A DNA stretch of 64,000 nt, taken from the NCBI GenBank assembly GCA_028583405.1, contig CM053244.1, positions 1,845,607 through 1,909,606 of the forward strand. Direction: 5' to 3'. How positions within the stretch are numbered: the first letter of the stretch is position 1; each line of letters begins with the position of its first letter. This document shows positions 12,549 to 23,443 of the stretch, in pieces. The position numbers and the translations under genes were made by a program. This DNA is from Pogonophryne albipinna (lineage: Eukaryota > Chordata > Actinopteri > Perciformes > Artedidraconidae). The notes below the pieces were generated by a model. The model had not been told where the DNA came from and did no database searches. It was given only the letters and a program-made list of their open reading frames with translations.

Positions 12549-13692
12549 TATCTTAATGCAGATTATCTTAATGCAGATTGTCTTAATGCAGATTATCTTA
12601 ATGCAGATTGTCTTAATGCAGATTGTCTTAATGCAGATTGTCTTAATGCAGATTGTCTTAATGCAGATTGTCTTAATGCAGATTGTCTTAATGCAGATTG
12701 TCTTAATGCAGATTATCTTAATGCAGATTATTTTAATGCAGATTGTCTTAATGCAGATTGTCTTAATGCAGATTGTCTTAATGCAGATTATCTTAATGCA
12801 GATTATCTTAATGCAGATTATTTTAATGCAGATTGTCTTAATGCAGATTGTCTTAATGCAGATTGTCTTAATGCAGATTACCTTAATGCAGATTATCTTA
12901 ATGCAGATTGTCTTAATGCAGATTATCTTAATGCAGATTATCTTAATGCAGATTATTTTAATGCAGATTGTCTTAATGCAGATTATCTTAATGCAGATTA
13001 TCTTAATGCAGATTGTCTTAATGCAGATTGTCTTAATGCAGATTATCTTAATGCAGATTATCTTAATGCAGATTGTCTTAATGCAGATTGTCTTAATGCA
13101 GATTATCTTAATGCAGATTGTCTTAATGCAGATTGTCTTAATGCAGATTGTCTTAATGCAGATTGTCTTAATGCAGATTATCTTAATGCAGATTGTCTTA
13201 ATGCAGATTATCTTAATGCAGATTGTCTTAATGCAGATTGTCTTAATGCAGATTGTCTTAATGCAGATTGTCTTAATGCAGATTATCTTAATGCAGATTA
13301 TCTTAATGCAGATTGTCTTAATGCAGATTGTCTTAATGCAGATTATCTTAATGCAGATTATCTTAATGCAGATTGTCTTAATGCAGATTGTCTTAATGCA
13401 GATTGTCTTAATGCAGATTGTCTTAATGCAGATTGTCTTAATGCAGATTACCTTAATGCAGATTGTCTTAATGCAGATTATCTTAATGCAGATTGTCTTA
13501 ATGCAGATTGTCTTAATGCAGATTACCTTAATGCAGATTGTCTTAATGCAGATTGTCTTAATGCAGATTATCTTAATGCAGATTGTCTTAATGCAGATTG
13601 TCTTAATGCAGATTGTCTTAATGCAGATTACCTTAATGCAGATTGTCTTAATGCAGATTGTCTTAATGCAGATTACCTAAATGCAGATTGCC
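12549..13692. repeat. 15-bp satellite, about 76 units, in-frame pentapeptide coding potential
   Basis: The unit is ATGCAGATTGTCTTA with an A/G difference in the ATT[G/A]TC step and rarer ATTATTTTA and ATTACCTTA forms. Because 15 is divisible by 3, the plus strand stays open for over 1.1 kb: LNAD(C/Y) in one frame, MQI(V/I)L in another. The largest frame runs 12522-13826 (434 codons). The pattern resembles pentapeptide repeats only loosely: the central Leu/Phe is displaced. No signal peptide, conserved flank or splice signal supports translation. I treat it as a satellite. Confidence 0.93.
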
Positions 13693-13998
13693 ATCTATCT
13701 GATATTTATAAAGAAATTAAACGTACAGCTTCGCTATTCACATCATTTAATTTATCGTTTGAAATGCTGTTCGAATGTAACTACAAATTAAATAAGAATA
13801 GTAGAATATTACTTTATCCCAATTAGGCTATATCTTACTGTAGTTCAAATTGTTATGAAGCTATGTGTCCTGTGTGTTCCTCTGTGTGTTCCTCTCTCCA
13901 TGTGTGTTCCTCTGTGTGTTCCTCTCTTTGAAGTAAAGCTATTTAATAAGTGTTTTAATATGATGTTGTATTAAACCACATACTTCTTTCTAATCAGC
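13693..13998. other. No gene; contains an orphan minisatellite fragment
   Basis: AT-rich sequence after the satellite. At 13868-13928 a 60-bp piece of the 6.4-10.9 kb minisatellite appears (TGTGTGTTCCTCTGTGTGTT, then the CTCTCTCCATGTGTGTTCC form), about 3 kb from the main array. Confidence 0.85.
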
Positions 13999-14218
13999 AA
14001 CAACAACAAAAAACACTACCGATGATGCTGATGCCTTGGCCAGCAGAATTGAGGTCCTGGTTGCAATTATAAAGAGACGCTCTCAGCGTCTTTATAAAGA
14101 TACAGACGGCAACAAAGCTCGTGCCAGGATCCGGTGCAAGATCAGGAAGGAGAAGGAGATCCTAACCTCAGTTGTAGAGAGTTACAACAGAATGGTTCCA
14201 AGTACAGAAAATCTTTGA
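13999..14218 (+). pseudogene. Possible KDZ (Kyakuja-Dileera-Zisupton)-type transposase C-terminal fragment
   Basis: A basic, helical peptide (RIEVLVAIIKRRSQRLYKDT, DGNKARARIRCKIRKEKEIL, VVESYNRM) follows a plausible splice acceptor (TTTCTAATCAG at about 13988-13998). The pattern LYK-D-NK-R-R-I---K--L-----YN resembles the coiled tail seen in KDZ-type transposases of fish and invertebrates as I recall them. Only about 70 codons survive and the catalytic part is absent. The identification is tentative. Confidence 0.35.
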
Positions 14219-14327
14219 TTGGAGGAGGAGAACGCTTGGCCATGGCAGCTACCACACAGTGGTATGTACACGTCTGTATATAAGTCTGTATAAGTCTGAC
14301 ATACTTTGTACATAATCGTGTCTCTTC

Positions 14328-14695
14328 CAGGGGCACAATTGTGCTATGATGTGTTCTAAAGCCAGACTGAAGATCTTCAAATAAATCATTGTTTTTGAAG
14401 TAATCACACAACTGTTTAGCGACCGCTTTCTCAAGAATTTTTGAGAGGAACGGAAGATTAGAAATAGGTCTATAATTGGCTAAAACCTCTGGATCGAGGT
14501 TGTGCTTTTTAAGAAGCAGTTTTATCACTGCTACTTTGAATGATTGTGGAACATAGCCTGATAATAAAGACATATTCATAATATTTAATAAAGAAGTGCT
14601 AATTAATGGAAAAACTTCCTTCAACAGCTTAGTTGGAATTGGGTCTAACATACACGTTGATGGTTTAGAAGAGAGAATCATTGAATTTAATTTAT
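14328..14695 (-). pseudogene. L2-clade LINE reverse transcriptase N-terminal fragment
   Basis: The minus-strand peptide contains STCMLDPIPTKLLKEVFPLI, GYVPQSFKVAVIKLLLKK, NYRPISNLPFLSKILEKAVA and LQSGFRTHHST. These are the canonical RT fingers-region blocks (NYRPIS and QSGFR-HHST) of L2/CR1 LINEs. Homology ends at about 14328. The catalytic YADD block and the 3' end are missing, so this is an internal fragment cut off on both sides. Confidence 0.85.
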
Positions 14696-15235
14696 GAAAC
14701 TATTAATGTGTAGCACCAGATTAACGGGAAGAATCTCAGCTAACTGAAGATATGAACAATTTTTACCAAAACAAAACACAAGGGTAATACCAAGCCTCTG
14801 AATTAGCACTAAGCGAAAAAATGCTAACGCACTTTAGCACAGAACTCAAAATAAAGATACCCTTATTACTTATCGAAACTGCACATACAATATATCCGAT
14901 TAAAGCTGAGACTCCACAGATTATTTAAGTATATAGTATCATCACTGAGCGATCCGAACTCCCGACAGGGGAAGCAAACACAGACATCACAACACGTACC
15001 TTTACGGAGCTTTTACGGGAGATCGTCTCACCGTAGCTGTCAATCTGATCAAAAGACGTGTTCAATGGCATTAAAACGAGAAAATACGCGGCTGAATCGG
15101 TTGATCCATAGGTTAATAATGTATCTGTGGCTTTGAAACAATTATTTATAATCCATAATTCAATTTTTATGTAAAAATCGGAGCAAAAAAATGTGCTGCT
15201 AATGGTAGCCACCAGAGTGTATGCTGCTTCCGGTT
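14696..15235. mobile_element. Internal fragment of the piggyBac-type element family
   Basis: About 530 bp is colinear with 30055-30590 inside the TTAA-flanked element at 29977-31129. Shared blocks include AATCTCAGCTAACTGA, CGAAAAATGCTAACGCACTT, TACCTTTACG and CCATAATTCAATTTTTATGT. The terminal inverted repeats are missing here. It lies between an L2 fragment and another LINE 3' end. Confidence 0.75.
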
Positions 15236-15283
15236 TTGGAATCAATATTATTTCCAGCTGGAAAGGCAAGAGTTCCTGCACTA

Positions 15284-15750
15284 GTAGATAATAATAATAA
15301 TACATTATATTTCTATAGTGCTTTTATTGAACCCAAAGACGCTTTACATTTGGGAGGGAGGGTAGACAAAAAAAAGAAAGAAACAAAACAGAAAAGCAGT
15401 TAGGAGGAAGTTGGTTGAGAGGGGGGGGGGCTTATGGATACAGAGTTGAAGAGGTGGGTTTTGAGGCGGGACTGGAACAGGGTGAGGGACTCAGACTCAC
15501 GGAGGTCTTGGGGGAGGGAGTTCCAGAGCTTCCGGGCTGCCACAGAGAAGGCTCTATCCCTGAAGCTCCGGAGTTTGGCCTTGGGGATGGAAAGCAAACC
15601 GGCTGAGGTGGATCTGAGGAACCGGGGTGGTTGGTAGAGGATGAGGAGGTCAGTGAGGTTGGGGGGGGGGGGGGGGGGATGGTGGAGGGCTTTGTAAGTG
15701 AGGACCAGGAGTTTGTAATGGATGCGGTGTGAAATGGGGAGCCAGTGATA
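15284..15750 (-). mobile_element. LINE (CR1/L2-like) 3' end, minus strand
   Basis: The minus-strand coding remnant reads HWLPISHRIHYKLLVLTYKA, LRSTSAGLLSIPKAKLRSFR and RAFSVAARKLWNSLPQDLR, and ends LFQSRLKTHLF. This is the typical LINE post-RT C-terminal region. A 3' UTR follows and ends in a TTATTATT tail at about 15284-15300. Poly-G runs at 15421-15430 and 15661-15679 (prolines on the minus strand) look like slippage. 5' truncated. Confidence 0.8.
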
Positions 15751-18700
15751 GCACCAGGATCTGAACACAGAAAATACAAACACTTTATTAGTGCTGCCCT
15801 CGACTAAATATTTTCTACTCAACCAATAGTCGTCAATTAAGGCGATCAGTCGACTAATCGTCACACGTTTATGATACATTATGATTATAAATATATATAA
15901 TGTCAAAAGTCAACTTAACTAAAAAAACTAAACCTTAGTTCAACCAGACAACTCCCGTGTTTCTTGACATGTTTATTAGAAGCAGCATTTGGTTTGATAA
16001 CTATCCCCCGAGCCTACAGGTGGTGGGGAGGTGGGGGGCAGGTGAGCAGCAGCATCAGCGAGGCAGATCTGGCAGCTTGAACAACAGATGAGGCCCCACC
16101 TCTTAACCCAGCCGGATGGGATGGAGGAACCGCCAAAAGAAAGGTTAGGGGAAAAAGCGTTGACTGTGTGAGGAACATCCCAGGAGCTGAGCTGCTGGAG
16201 ACCAGTTCTGAATACACACGTCCTTACCACTGACTCATAAAAACCTAAAAGCATGGTCTTGTTGTAATCAGCAGATAGTTGGCCTGACCTGAACTCTTCA
16301 GCAGTTCTCCCCTCTTCACTAAAACTGTGTTTATCAGCTGGGAAAACACTCCAAAGGTCAGACCCGCTGCCCCACTGAATGCTGAGAAGCCTCTGGACGC
16401 TCCGTCTCATGCAGACTGGATTACTGCAATGCACTTTCCCTGGCCTCGCTCTCAGATCGATGGCAGACTGCAGCTTATTCAAATTCAGCGGTTCACATCC
16501 GCTCTGGAAAAGGAGACTGAAGACATCCCTCCGCTCTGAGCTGCTCAGGGTTTAAGTCTATTGAAATGTGATCGATTATGTTGGAGTGTTGCATGGCTCT
16601 GGTTCCTGCAGACATCCTGGACCTCCACACACACTCCAGTCTTTATTCTTCCAAATCTAGGTTAAAGATAGCAGTTAACCACAACACCCTGAACAGGGAC
16701 TAACCAACACAGCCAGGGCCTTCGCTCTGGACTTCAGCTCTGCATGATGTCCATAAAAAATGAACATTTTAAGCATAAATGAAGGAGTGTTTATATATTT
16801 ATTAGGCTTGTATTTCAGGGAAAAACAAAAACAAGGACAATTCAATCATTTAACATCCTCTGCAGGCATATTAAATGGTGCACAAGTTATTTAATTTGAA
16901 AATGTATCTTGTCAAATGAATAACCGGGGATAATTACTATGTTCAGTGAGGACACACTCAGAATTCACAATGTTATCATAACATAAACAGAGAGGAGGTG
17001 TGTTTTTCTTTATTTTATTATTATAGTGAATGGTGGTGGTGGTACATCCCCCCCCTCAACCCCCGTCCGCTGTACGTTCCCGTTTCCAGGAAAGCCTGGT
17101 GCTGAATAATTGATGTGTGTCTCCCTGCTGTGTGAGCTGTCTGTCTGTCATTGTGTTACCGTGCCAACGTCTGTTCCTCTCCTCTTGTGTTGTCAGCTGG
17201 GTCTCCATTAGTTTAAGTTGGAATAGAATCTAAATTCTCTCGTGTTTCTAGAAAAAAGGAAAAATACAGCTATAGTGTATTATATCAGTATTATTATTTC
17301 AATTCATACACTACATATTGTTGTATTGGTGTAATCGTTGTCTTTGCTTTGGGCCTCTGGTTGGTTGTTTCCACGGCCCTGCAGTGAGTGAGCCTCTTCA
17401 CAGCAGACATCGTGAGACAACATCAACCCTGTCCCGATACAACTCAACTCCATTCCACTTAAAGAGGGATGGAGGATACTTTGTATCTCCTGGTAAACGG
17501 TTGAAACATATGGTAACATTGTTTATTAAAGCAAAACTAAATATAAACAAACACTACTTGGTTAGATCAAGATAAAGAATATCTCTTTTAGCTTAGTTTT
17601 AGAGTGTTGCATTTAATTAAATTGTCCCCCCCGCTCCGTGACAGTGAAGATGGTGACAAACATTACAAGAGTAGAACATTCTTCATCAATCTGCATAAAT
17701 GTAGTGAACCATAACTTATCAGTTATAGAATAACTGTTCGGTTGAGAGGGAGGAGTCATCAGTCTATTAAGCTATAAGACAATCAAATGCAAACAGTCCT
17801 TAATGAGATAATATTACATACATAATGTAGTAATAATATACAAATGTAATGATAGGACAATTAGTTTACAAGAACCTTTGGAAAGCAAAACAGAGTTATA
17901 GTAGTATCTGAATGTGCTGATATGATATAATGTTGTTTGGCATGTTGCATCAATTCATTTCATGGCTTTAATCTGTACATGTGTTCGATACCACAGATCA
18001 TGCTGTTACATTTGTATGCACGTTATTACAGTAGGCTCCTGCACACTTTACATGTTCTGATGATTGTTAAAAGCATGGTCACATTAGTATGTTTATTTCT
18101 CTAAAGTCACGAGTACTGAGACTTGTGTCAGTTAGTTATGACTAACAGCCATGTACGTAGGTCCGTGGGCGGTGTGAACATGTCGGAGTCAAGTTTGATG
18201 TGTTTGGGACGCTGCTTGACACAACGGAGAATACATATTTAGGTGTAGGTGCAGTCAGTGCCGCAGCATCGTGGACGCACACACTGTTTATTCTACACTT
18301 TCAATCTCTACACACTCAATAAGTGAGAGTGATTGCCTTTCAATGGCCACACACACATACACACACACACGCACACATGCACACACAAACCTCGACAAAA
18401 GCTTGAAATGTGATTTATCGTATTTAGCCTGTGCCTTCTCTGCCAGGTCTGGAATTGCTTTACATTCTTTTATTTTGCAGATGAAGAGCAAAAAGTGATT
18501 TTTTTTAAATAAAAAGTGTCAGGAGTCACCTGTGCCATCCATTTAATCCCCCCCCCCCCCCGGGCCTGTGGTGTGTTTGGGAGCGCTGTGAGCCATTTCT
18601 GTGTTGGGCTGTGAAATGGAGTGAGTGAATTAAAGGGGCGGAATAATCAAATATGTTGAATGATGACAGTACACACAAAGTTGTTAAGTAAATAACAACG

Positions 18701-19060
18701 TGAAGCTCACACTGCATATACATTTATGAGTGATTATGCTGCAGCTCGAGTACATCAAGTAAAATGTTGCTTTGCAAATGTTTTTGTTGTATGCCTGAGG
18801 ACAGTAGGCCTACAGCTTTATTGTAGGAACAGTCCTCCGTTTCTCATTCATTTGAAATGCTGTCACTCTTCAGTGTTTAGAGGCTGTGGGTCTGTGGGTC
18901 CTGGCTTTGCGGCAGAGTTAAAGATTGCATTCCCTGTCTCTCCAAATAGTCACCCATAATGCATTTTACTAGCCTCCAATAAAAGGGGTATGAATTGGTT
19001 TTCTTTAACATTATTTTATCCAACCATTCAACAAATATCAATTAAACTATATTTTCAGTA
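15751..19060. other. Mostly unrecognised sequence, no gene
   Basis: About 3.3 kb without a supported gene. A plus-strand stretch at about 16400-16490 (HADWITAMHF, DGRLQLIQIQRF) faintly resembles the LINE YCN---LQLIQN region, but too weakly to call. A short degenerate CA tract lies at 18350-18386 and a poly-C run at 18547-18561. The rest looks unique and AT-rich. Confidence 0.5.
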
Positions 19061-20079
19061 TCTCCATGCAGGGACGTGCACAGACATTTTGGGGGGCGGG
19101 AGCTCAAGTGAGAAAAAGGGCACTTCCCATAATCATTTATAAAAAAATGTTTTAAAACAAAAAGTTAAATATAGTTGCACATCTCTGACTTACAGACCAA
19201 TTTATTTGAATACCCTCACACTCACGCAATTGTTTAATACTCGAATAATTCTACAAAATAATCAGCTAACAGAGACAACGGTCTTCTTTAGTATTCACTA
19301 CGCACAAGAGCAGACAACAAACTAGTACAAGTCATAGTTATTAAATGAACAGCCAACAATCAAAATGTTTGCATTACAATGTAGAACTAAATATATATAT
19401 TTTGTTTTTGTTTTATAATAATTAGTTGTCTTTGTAGTAGACAACACACATTTTTGCATGTCCTCACTGAGCATCATCACATATTCATTGAATATTAAAC
19501 AAATAGCAATTGCCAATTATACCAACATTTTGATGCTAATATAATCATATGCGTGTGTACTTTAACTGAGAAAAAAAATAATCTGAAAAAATACTTGAAT
19601 TATCTATGAAATTGCACTATTGACACACGTCCCCGAGTTTGGTTCAACCCCGTCACGCTATACATTTTACCCCCTTATTAAAATAATGGATCAGTCCATG
19701 TGACATCTGCATTGAGGGAGTGACATCACAGAAGTCTATTGAGGAAAAGGCGGCAAAGAAAGGAAAGCGTCAGTATCTTCTCTTACCTATATTTCATTTT
19801 TTAATGTCAGATTGAGATTGTCAAGCTCAACATTTCAACTCTGTTGTATGAATTAATTATAGTAAACAGTTCTTTAGGAAAAATTAAACAATAGTTGTGC
19901 AAAATACTACCATTTTATGATGTCCTTAAATTCCATGTGGTGCTATGTCTTAGCTAAACAAGGTCTCATGGCTACTTTTTGTCAAGAACTTCAATGTTTG
20001 ACATTTCTTAGATGACTAAATGGTAATGTCTGTATCATTCTTAATGTTTTTTTAATGTTTAATATTTTCAGACATCACA

Positions 20080-22660
20080 ATGGGAAAAATAGCAGCAGAG
20101 AGGCAAAGAGAGTACAGGGCAAGAAGGAATGCAGACCCAGATAGGAGGGAGAATTATCTCAGGAGTGAGCGCAAGAGGTGGAAAAGGAATACTGAGGAGG
20201 GGAAAAAGAAAACTATCAGTGATCTGAGTGACAGAGCTAAACGACAGAAGCGTAAGATGTGGAGGAAAGCTAAAAGAAGACAGAAAGAAAGAGAAGCTTT
20301 CAGCAATATCAACACTCCTCCACAAAGTCCTAATATTCAGCATGCAGTGCAGCCCAGATCTGAGTCCTCAAGGTCAGGGAAATATGTTGTTAGGGGTTCG
20401 TGTGTGTGTGTGTGTGTGTGTGTGTGGTGTCAATGGAAGTGTTTATAATTTTGTTTAAAATATTATAGTTTGTCCATGTTAGATGTTTATATGGGCTGGA
20501 GTTTTGCTAATTATGTATTGCCTGGTTTTGTTATAGGCAACGTTTGGAGGGCAAAAAGCAATCCCGTAGATCAAGAAACAAACTGCGCGAAGAAATAGAA
20601 CAACTCAAACATTCACTGAGAAAGGAGAAACAACGAAGTACAAAAAGAGGTTTCAGCGATCAGCAACACATAATGAATCTCCAAGATCCAAAGTCCGTGA
20701 ACTGGTCAAGAATTGTACTGTGAACAGCAGGGTCAGAAAAACGTTACTTCTCCATGAAGCCCTTGTTGCTGACATCAAAAGAAAATACCAAAAGACCAGA
20801 AATGAAAGAGATAAGCAAATCATATCTAAAGTTACTGTGGGAAAGATTGTCAAAAAGTATAGGCTGCAGAGATGGTCAGAACATGCACTGGGGATTTCAA
20901 AAAAACGCAGAAACCTTTTGAACACTAATAGCCTAAGCAAATTGACCAGAAAGCCTGTGAACAGGTATGCAGATGCATCTATGGAGAACAATGTAAAGAC
21001 CTTCTTGACAAGAGATGATGTCAGCAGGATAACTACAGGAAGAAAACAAACCATTACAAGAAACAAGGTAAAGATGCAAACAAGGTTCCTTGTAGACACA
21101 ATAAGAAACCTCCACAGAAGATTTCTGGCAGAGAACAATGTGAGGATCTCATACCCTTCATTTTGCCGCCAACGTCCCTTTTGGGTCGTGCACCCGTCCC
21201 TGTCTGACCGTGACACGTGCATGTGCAAACTGCACAAGAATCTTAGCTTTCTGGCAGAAAAGCTTAGTCAGTTGAAGTTGATTGAGACCTCAAATCTTGA
21301 GGCACTCACTAAAATTGTGTGCTGTGATACTATTAGAAAGGACTGTATGTATGGGGAGTGTGAATACTGCAGAGAGAAAACAGTTCCACTCTCAAGTACA
21401 TATGACAGTGCAGAAAGGGTGTCCTATACTCAGTGGGGGACAGAAGATAAGGCAACAATGAATGACCAGGAGGGGCCAACAGTGAAGATAACTGTTAAAC
21501 AGATAGTTGAGGGCACCCAGGAGCAACTTGCTGAGCAGTTCCAAACACTCCTGAGCAAGTTCAAGAAGCATTCTTTTAATATTAGGCAGCAGTATGCCTA
21601 CTACCGTGAGCTAAGGAAGAGCATGGCCACTGATGAATGCCTAATTCACGTAGATTTTTCTGAGAACTTTACCTGCAAGTACAGTTCGGAAATCCAAGCA
21701 GTGCACTTTGGATCATCCCACCAGCAGGCAACACTGCATACAGGGGTTCTTTATGTAGGTGGCATCCAAGAACCAACCTGTTTCACCACAATATCCCCAT
21801 CAAAACACAAAAGCCCAGCAGCTATATGGGAGCATCTAAACCCTGTACTGGATCATGTGCAGGCAACATACCCAGATGTTTCTGTGGTACACTTTTTGAG
21901 TGATGGTCCTTGTACCCAGTACAAGCAGAAGGGCAATTTTTTTCTTTTTAGCACTGAGCTGAGGAAAAGAGGCCTTAATGCAGGGACTTGGAACTTCTTT
22001 GAGGCCAGCCATGGTAAGGGAGCACCAGATGGTGTTGGCGCAGCCTTGAAGAGGACTGCTGACATGCTAATAAGCCATGGTCAGGACATCAAAGATGCAC
22101 GTGAGCTCTTCAATGCTCTTTTGGAGACCAATACATCGATTAAGTTGTTCTTTGTCAACAGTGAAACAGTTGAACAGGCACTTGAGAGGATGCCATCAAA
22201 CCTAACAGCAGTCCCAGGAACCATGCGAATCCATCAGCTGGTAACTCTCGCTCCAGGAGAGATAGTATCTCGTGATGTCAGCTGTATGTGCTCTACCCAA
22301 AAGCAGTTACACTGTGAATGTTGGAATACACAGCATTTCAGCTTTCTCAAGAAGGTGCCAGTGGCAGTGTCACAGAGGCCAATGCAAATCCAATGGGAAG
22401 ACACAGAGGTGCTGGGGCAATGGTGTGTGCTCACATACGATAAGGATTTGTATCCAGGAATAATCCTAGCCGTGGATGAAACACAAGTTCAAGTCAACTG
22501 CATGCATCGTGTCGGACCAAACAGGTTCTTTTGGCCTGTTCGTGAGGATGTGCTGTGGTATATGTTTGATGATGTGCTTGAGCTCATCCCACCCCCTAAG
22601 CCTGTGACATCACGACACATGGAAATTGAGAAAGAAGTGTGGGCCAGGCTTTCTGATTAA
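20080..22660 (+). pseudogene. DDE/RNase H-fold transposase-like gene, two exons, one-base frame lesion
   Basis: Exon 1 (ATG 20080 to 20372) encodes a very basic RQREYRARRN region. The intron (20373-20536, GT-AG) ends in TTTTGTTATAG and splices in phase 2. Exon 2 continues with a coiled LREEIEQLKHSLRKEKQR stretch. At about 20636 the frame shifts, as if one A were lost; the remaining 646 codons from 20720 are open to 22660. In that part: cysteine clusters (TCMCKLHKN at residue 166, CMYGECEYC at 209), IHVDFSEN (D312), FLSDGPCTQYK (D395), E428 with HGKGAPDG (D437), and a C-terminal SH3/chromo-like region (WCVLTYDKDLYPG...FWPVREDVLWY). These suggest a D-D-E/D transposase. AATAAA follows at 22960. 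The family is common in fish and invertebrates as unnamed proteins. Confidence 0.7.
20373..20536 (+). other. Inferred phase-2 intron of the transposase gene
   Basis: The donor is AAG|GTCAGG at 20373 and the acceptor TTATAG|GCAACG at 20537. Splicing keeps the exon 1 frame open into the coiled-coil codons. Without splicing the frame runs into stops. A (TG)n run at 20400-20426 lies within the intron. Confidence 0.6.
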
Positions 22661-23443
22661 AGGATGAAGCAACACTTCACAAACAAATATTCAGAGTTCA
22701 ACGTTATGTACTGAATATTAGTAGCCAAATTAGCAATCAAAATTAGTTACATTTTACCATTATACATTTTATTAGGAATTGTTGTTACTGCTGACCATAT
22801 GGACTGATTCATTCCATTCATGTTTTTGATGGATTTGTGCTTGATGTTTTTTAAATGTGATTTTAAATACTTCATGTTGTATCAAATGTTTTGATAATTC
22901 AGCTGTAATTCAATTGAATTTCCATTTAATTGAATGCATAATCATTAATTGCTCAGCTAAATAAATCCATACCATATAGAAACATGTGTTGTCCTTTCAA
23001 CCCTGTTATCATATTCAACCCCGTCATGCTGAGTTCAACCCTGTTATTTAATAGGTTTGTATTAATATTTTAGTGATATGAACTTAATATGAACTTTGAA
23101 GTGTTGCATTGTGTTTACAGTGTACAAGATAATCAGACAAAATATGAAACCTAAACAAAATTCTAAGTTGAATGCATATTTTTGATAACATTTGAAGGCC
23201 GATGTTGGATAAAGTTCTAATGATCCCCTTTTGCAGCCAAATGGTCTACTAATGGTCTAGAAAAAATCTACTTAACATAGGTGATCCTAAACAAGGGACT
23301 TCTGATGATTAAGGTTCAACAAGAATTAACTTGAATATCTTTTTGAATCATATTCACACAGACTCCAAGTTGTCTGTGACGGGGTTGAACTCCAAACAAC
23401 TTTTTGTAAGAAGGAAACTCATAGTAATTATTGGGATTGTATG

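Larger units (their letters stand above)
19637..23397 (+). mobile_element. DNA transposon of uncertain superfamily with a two-exon transposase
   Basis: The gene at 20080-22660 is bracketed by GTTCAACCCCGTCAC at 19642-19656 and its exact reverse complement at 23376-23390. Each copy is preceded outwards by GTTTGG, so GTTTGG plus the core probably forms the terminal inverted repeat. Three more direct variants of the core lie near the right end (22996-23009, 23014-23027, 23034-23047) and a weak one at about 19831, resembling subterminal transposase-binding repeats. I found no clear target duplication, so the exact termini are provisional. Confidence 0.6.

Noticed and set aside
12522..13826. 434-codon pentapeptide-repeat protein gene
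   Set aside because: The frame follows from a 15-bp unit. The hydrophobic position does not match the A(D/N)LXX register, and there are no conserved flanks, splice sites or promoter. Kept as a satellite and as a finding.
16400..16490. LINE fragment (DWITAMHF, GRLQLIQIQRF)
   Set aside because: Similarity to the LINE YCN-LQLIQN block is too short and too weak.
20653..21237. 194-codon minus-strand frame
   Set aside because: Antisense shadow of the transposase coding strand, with no domain.
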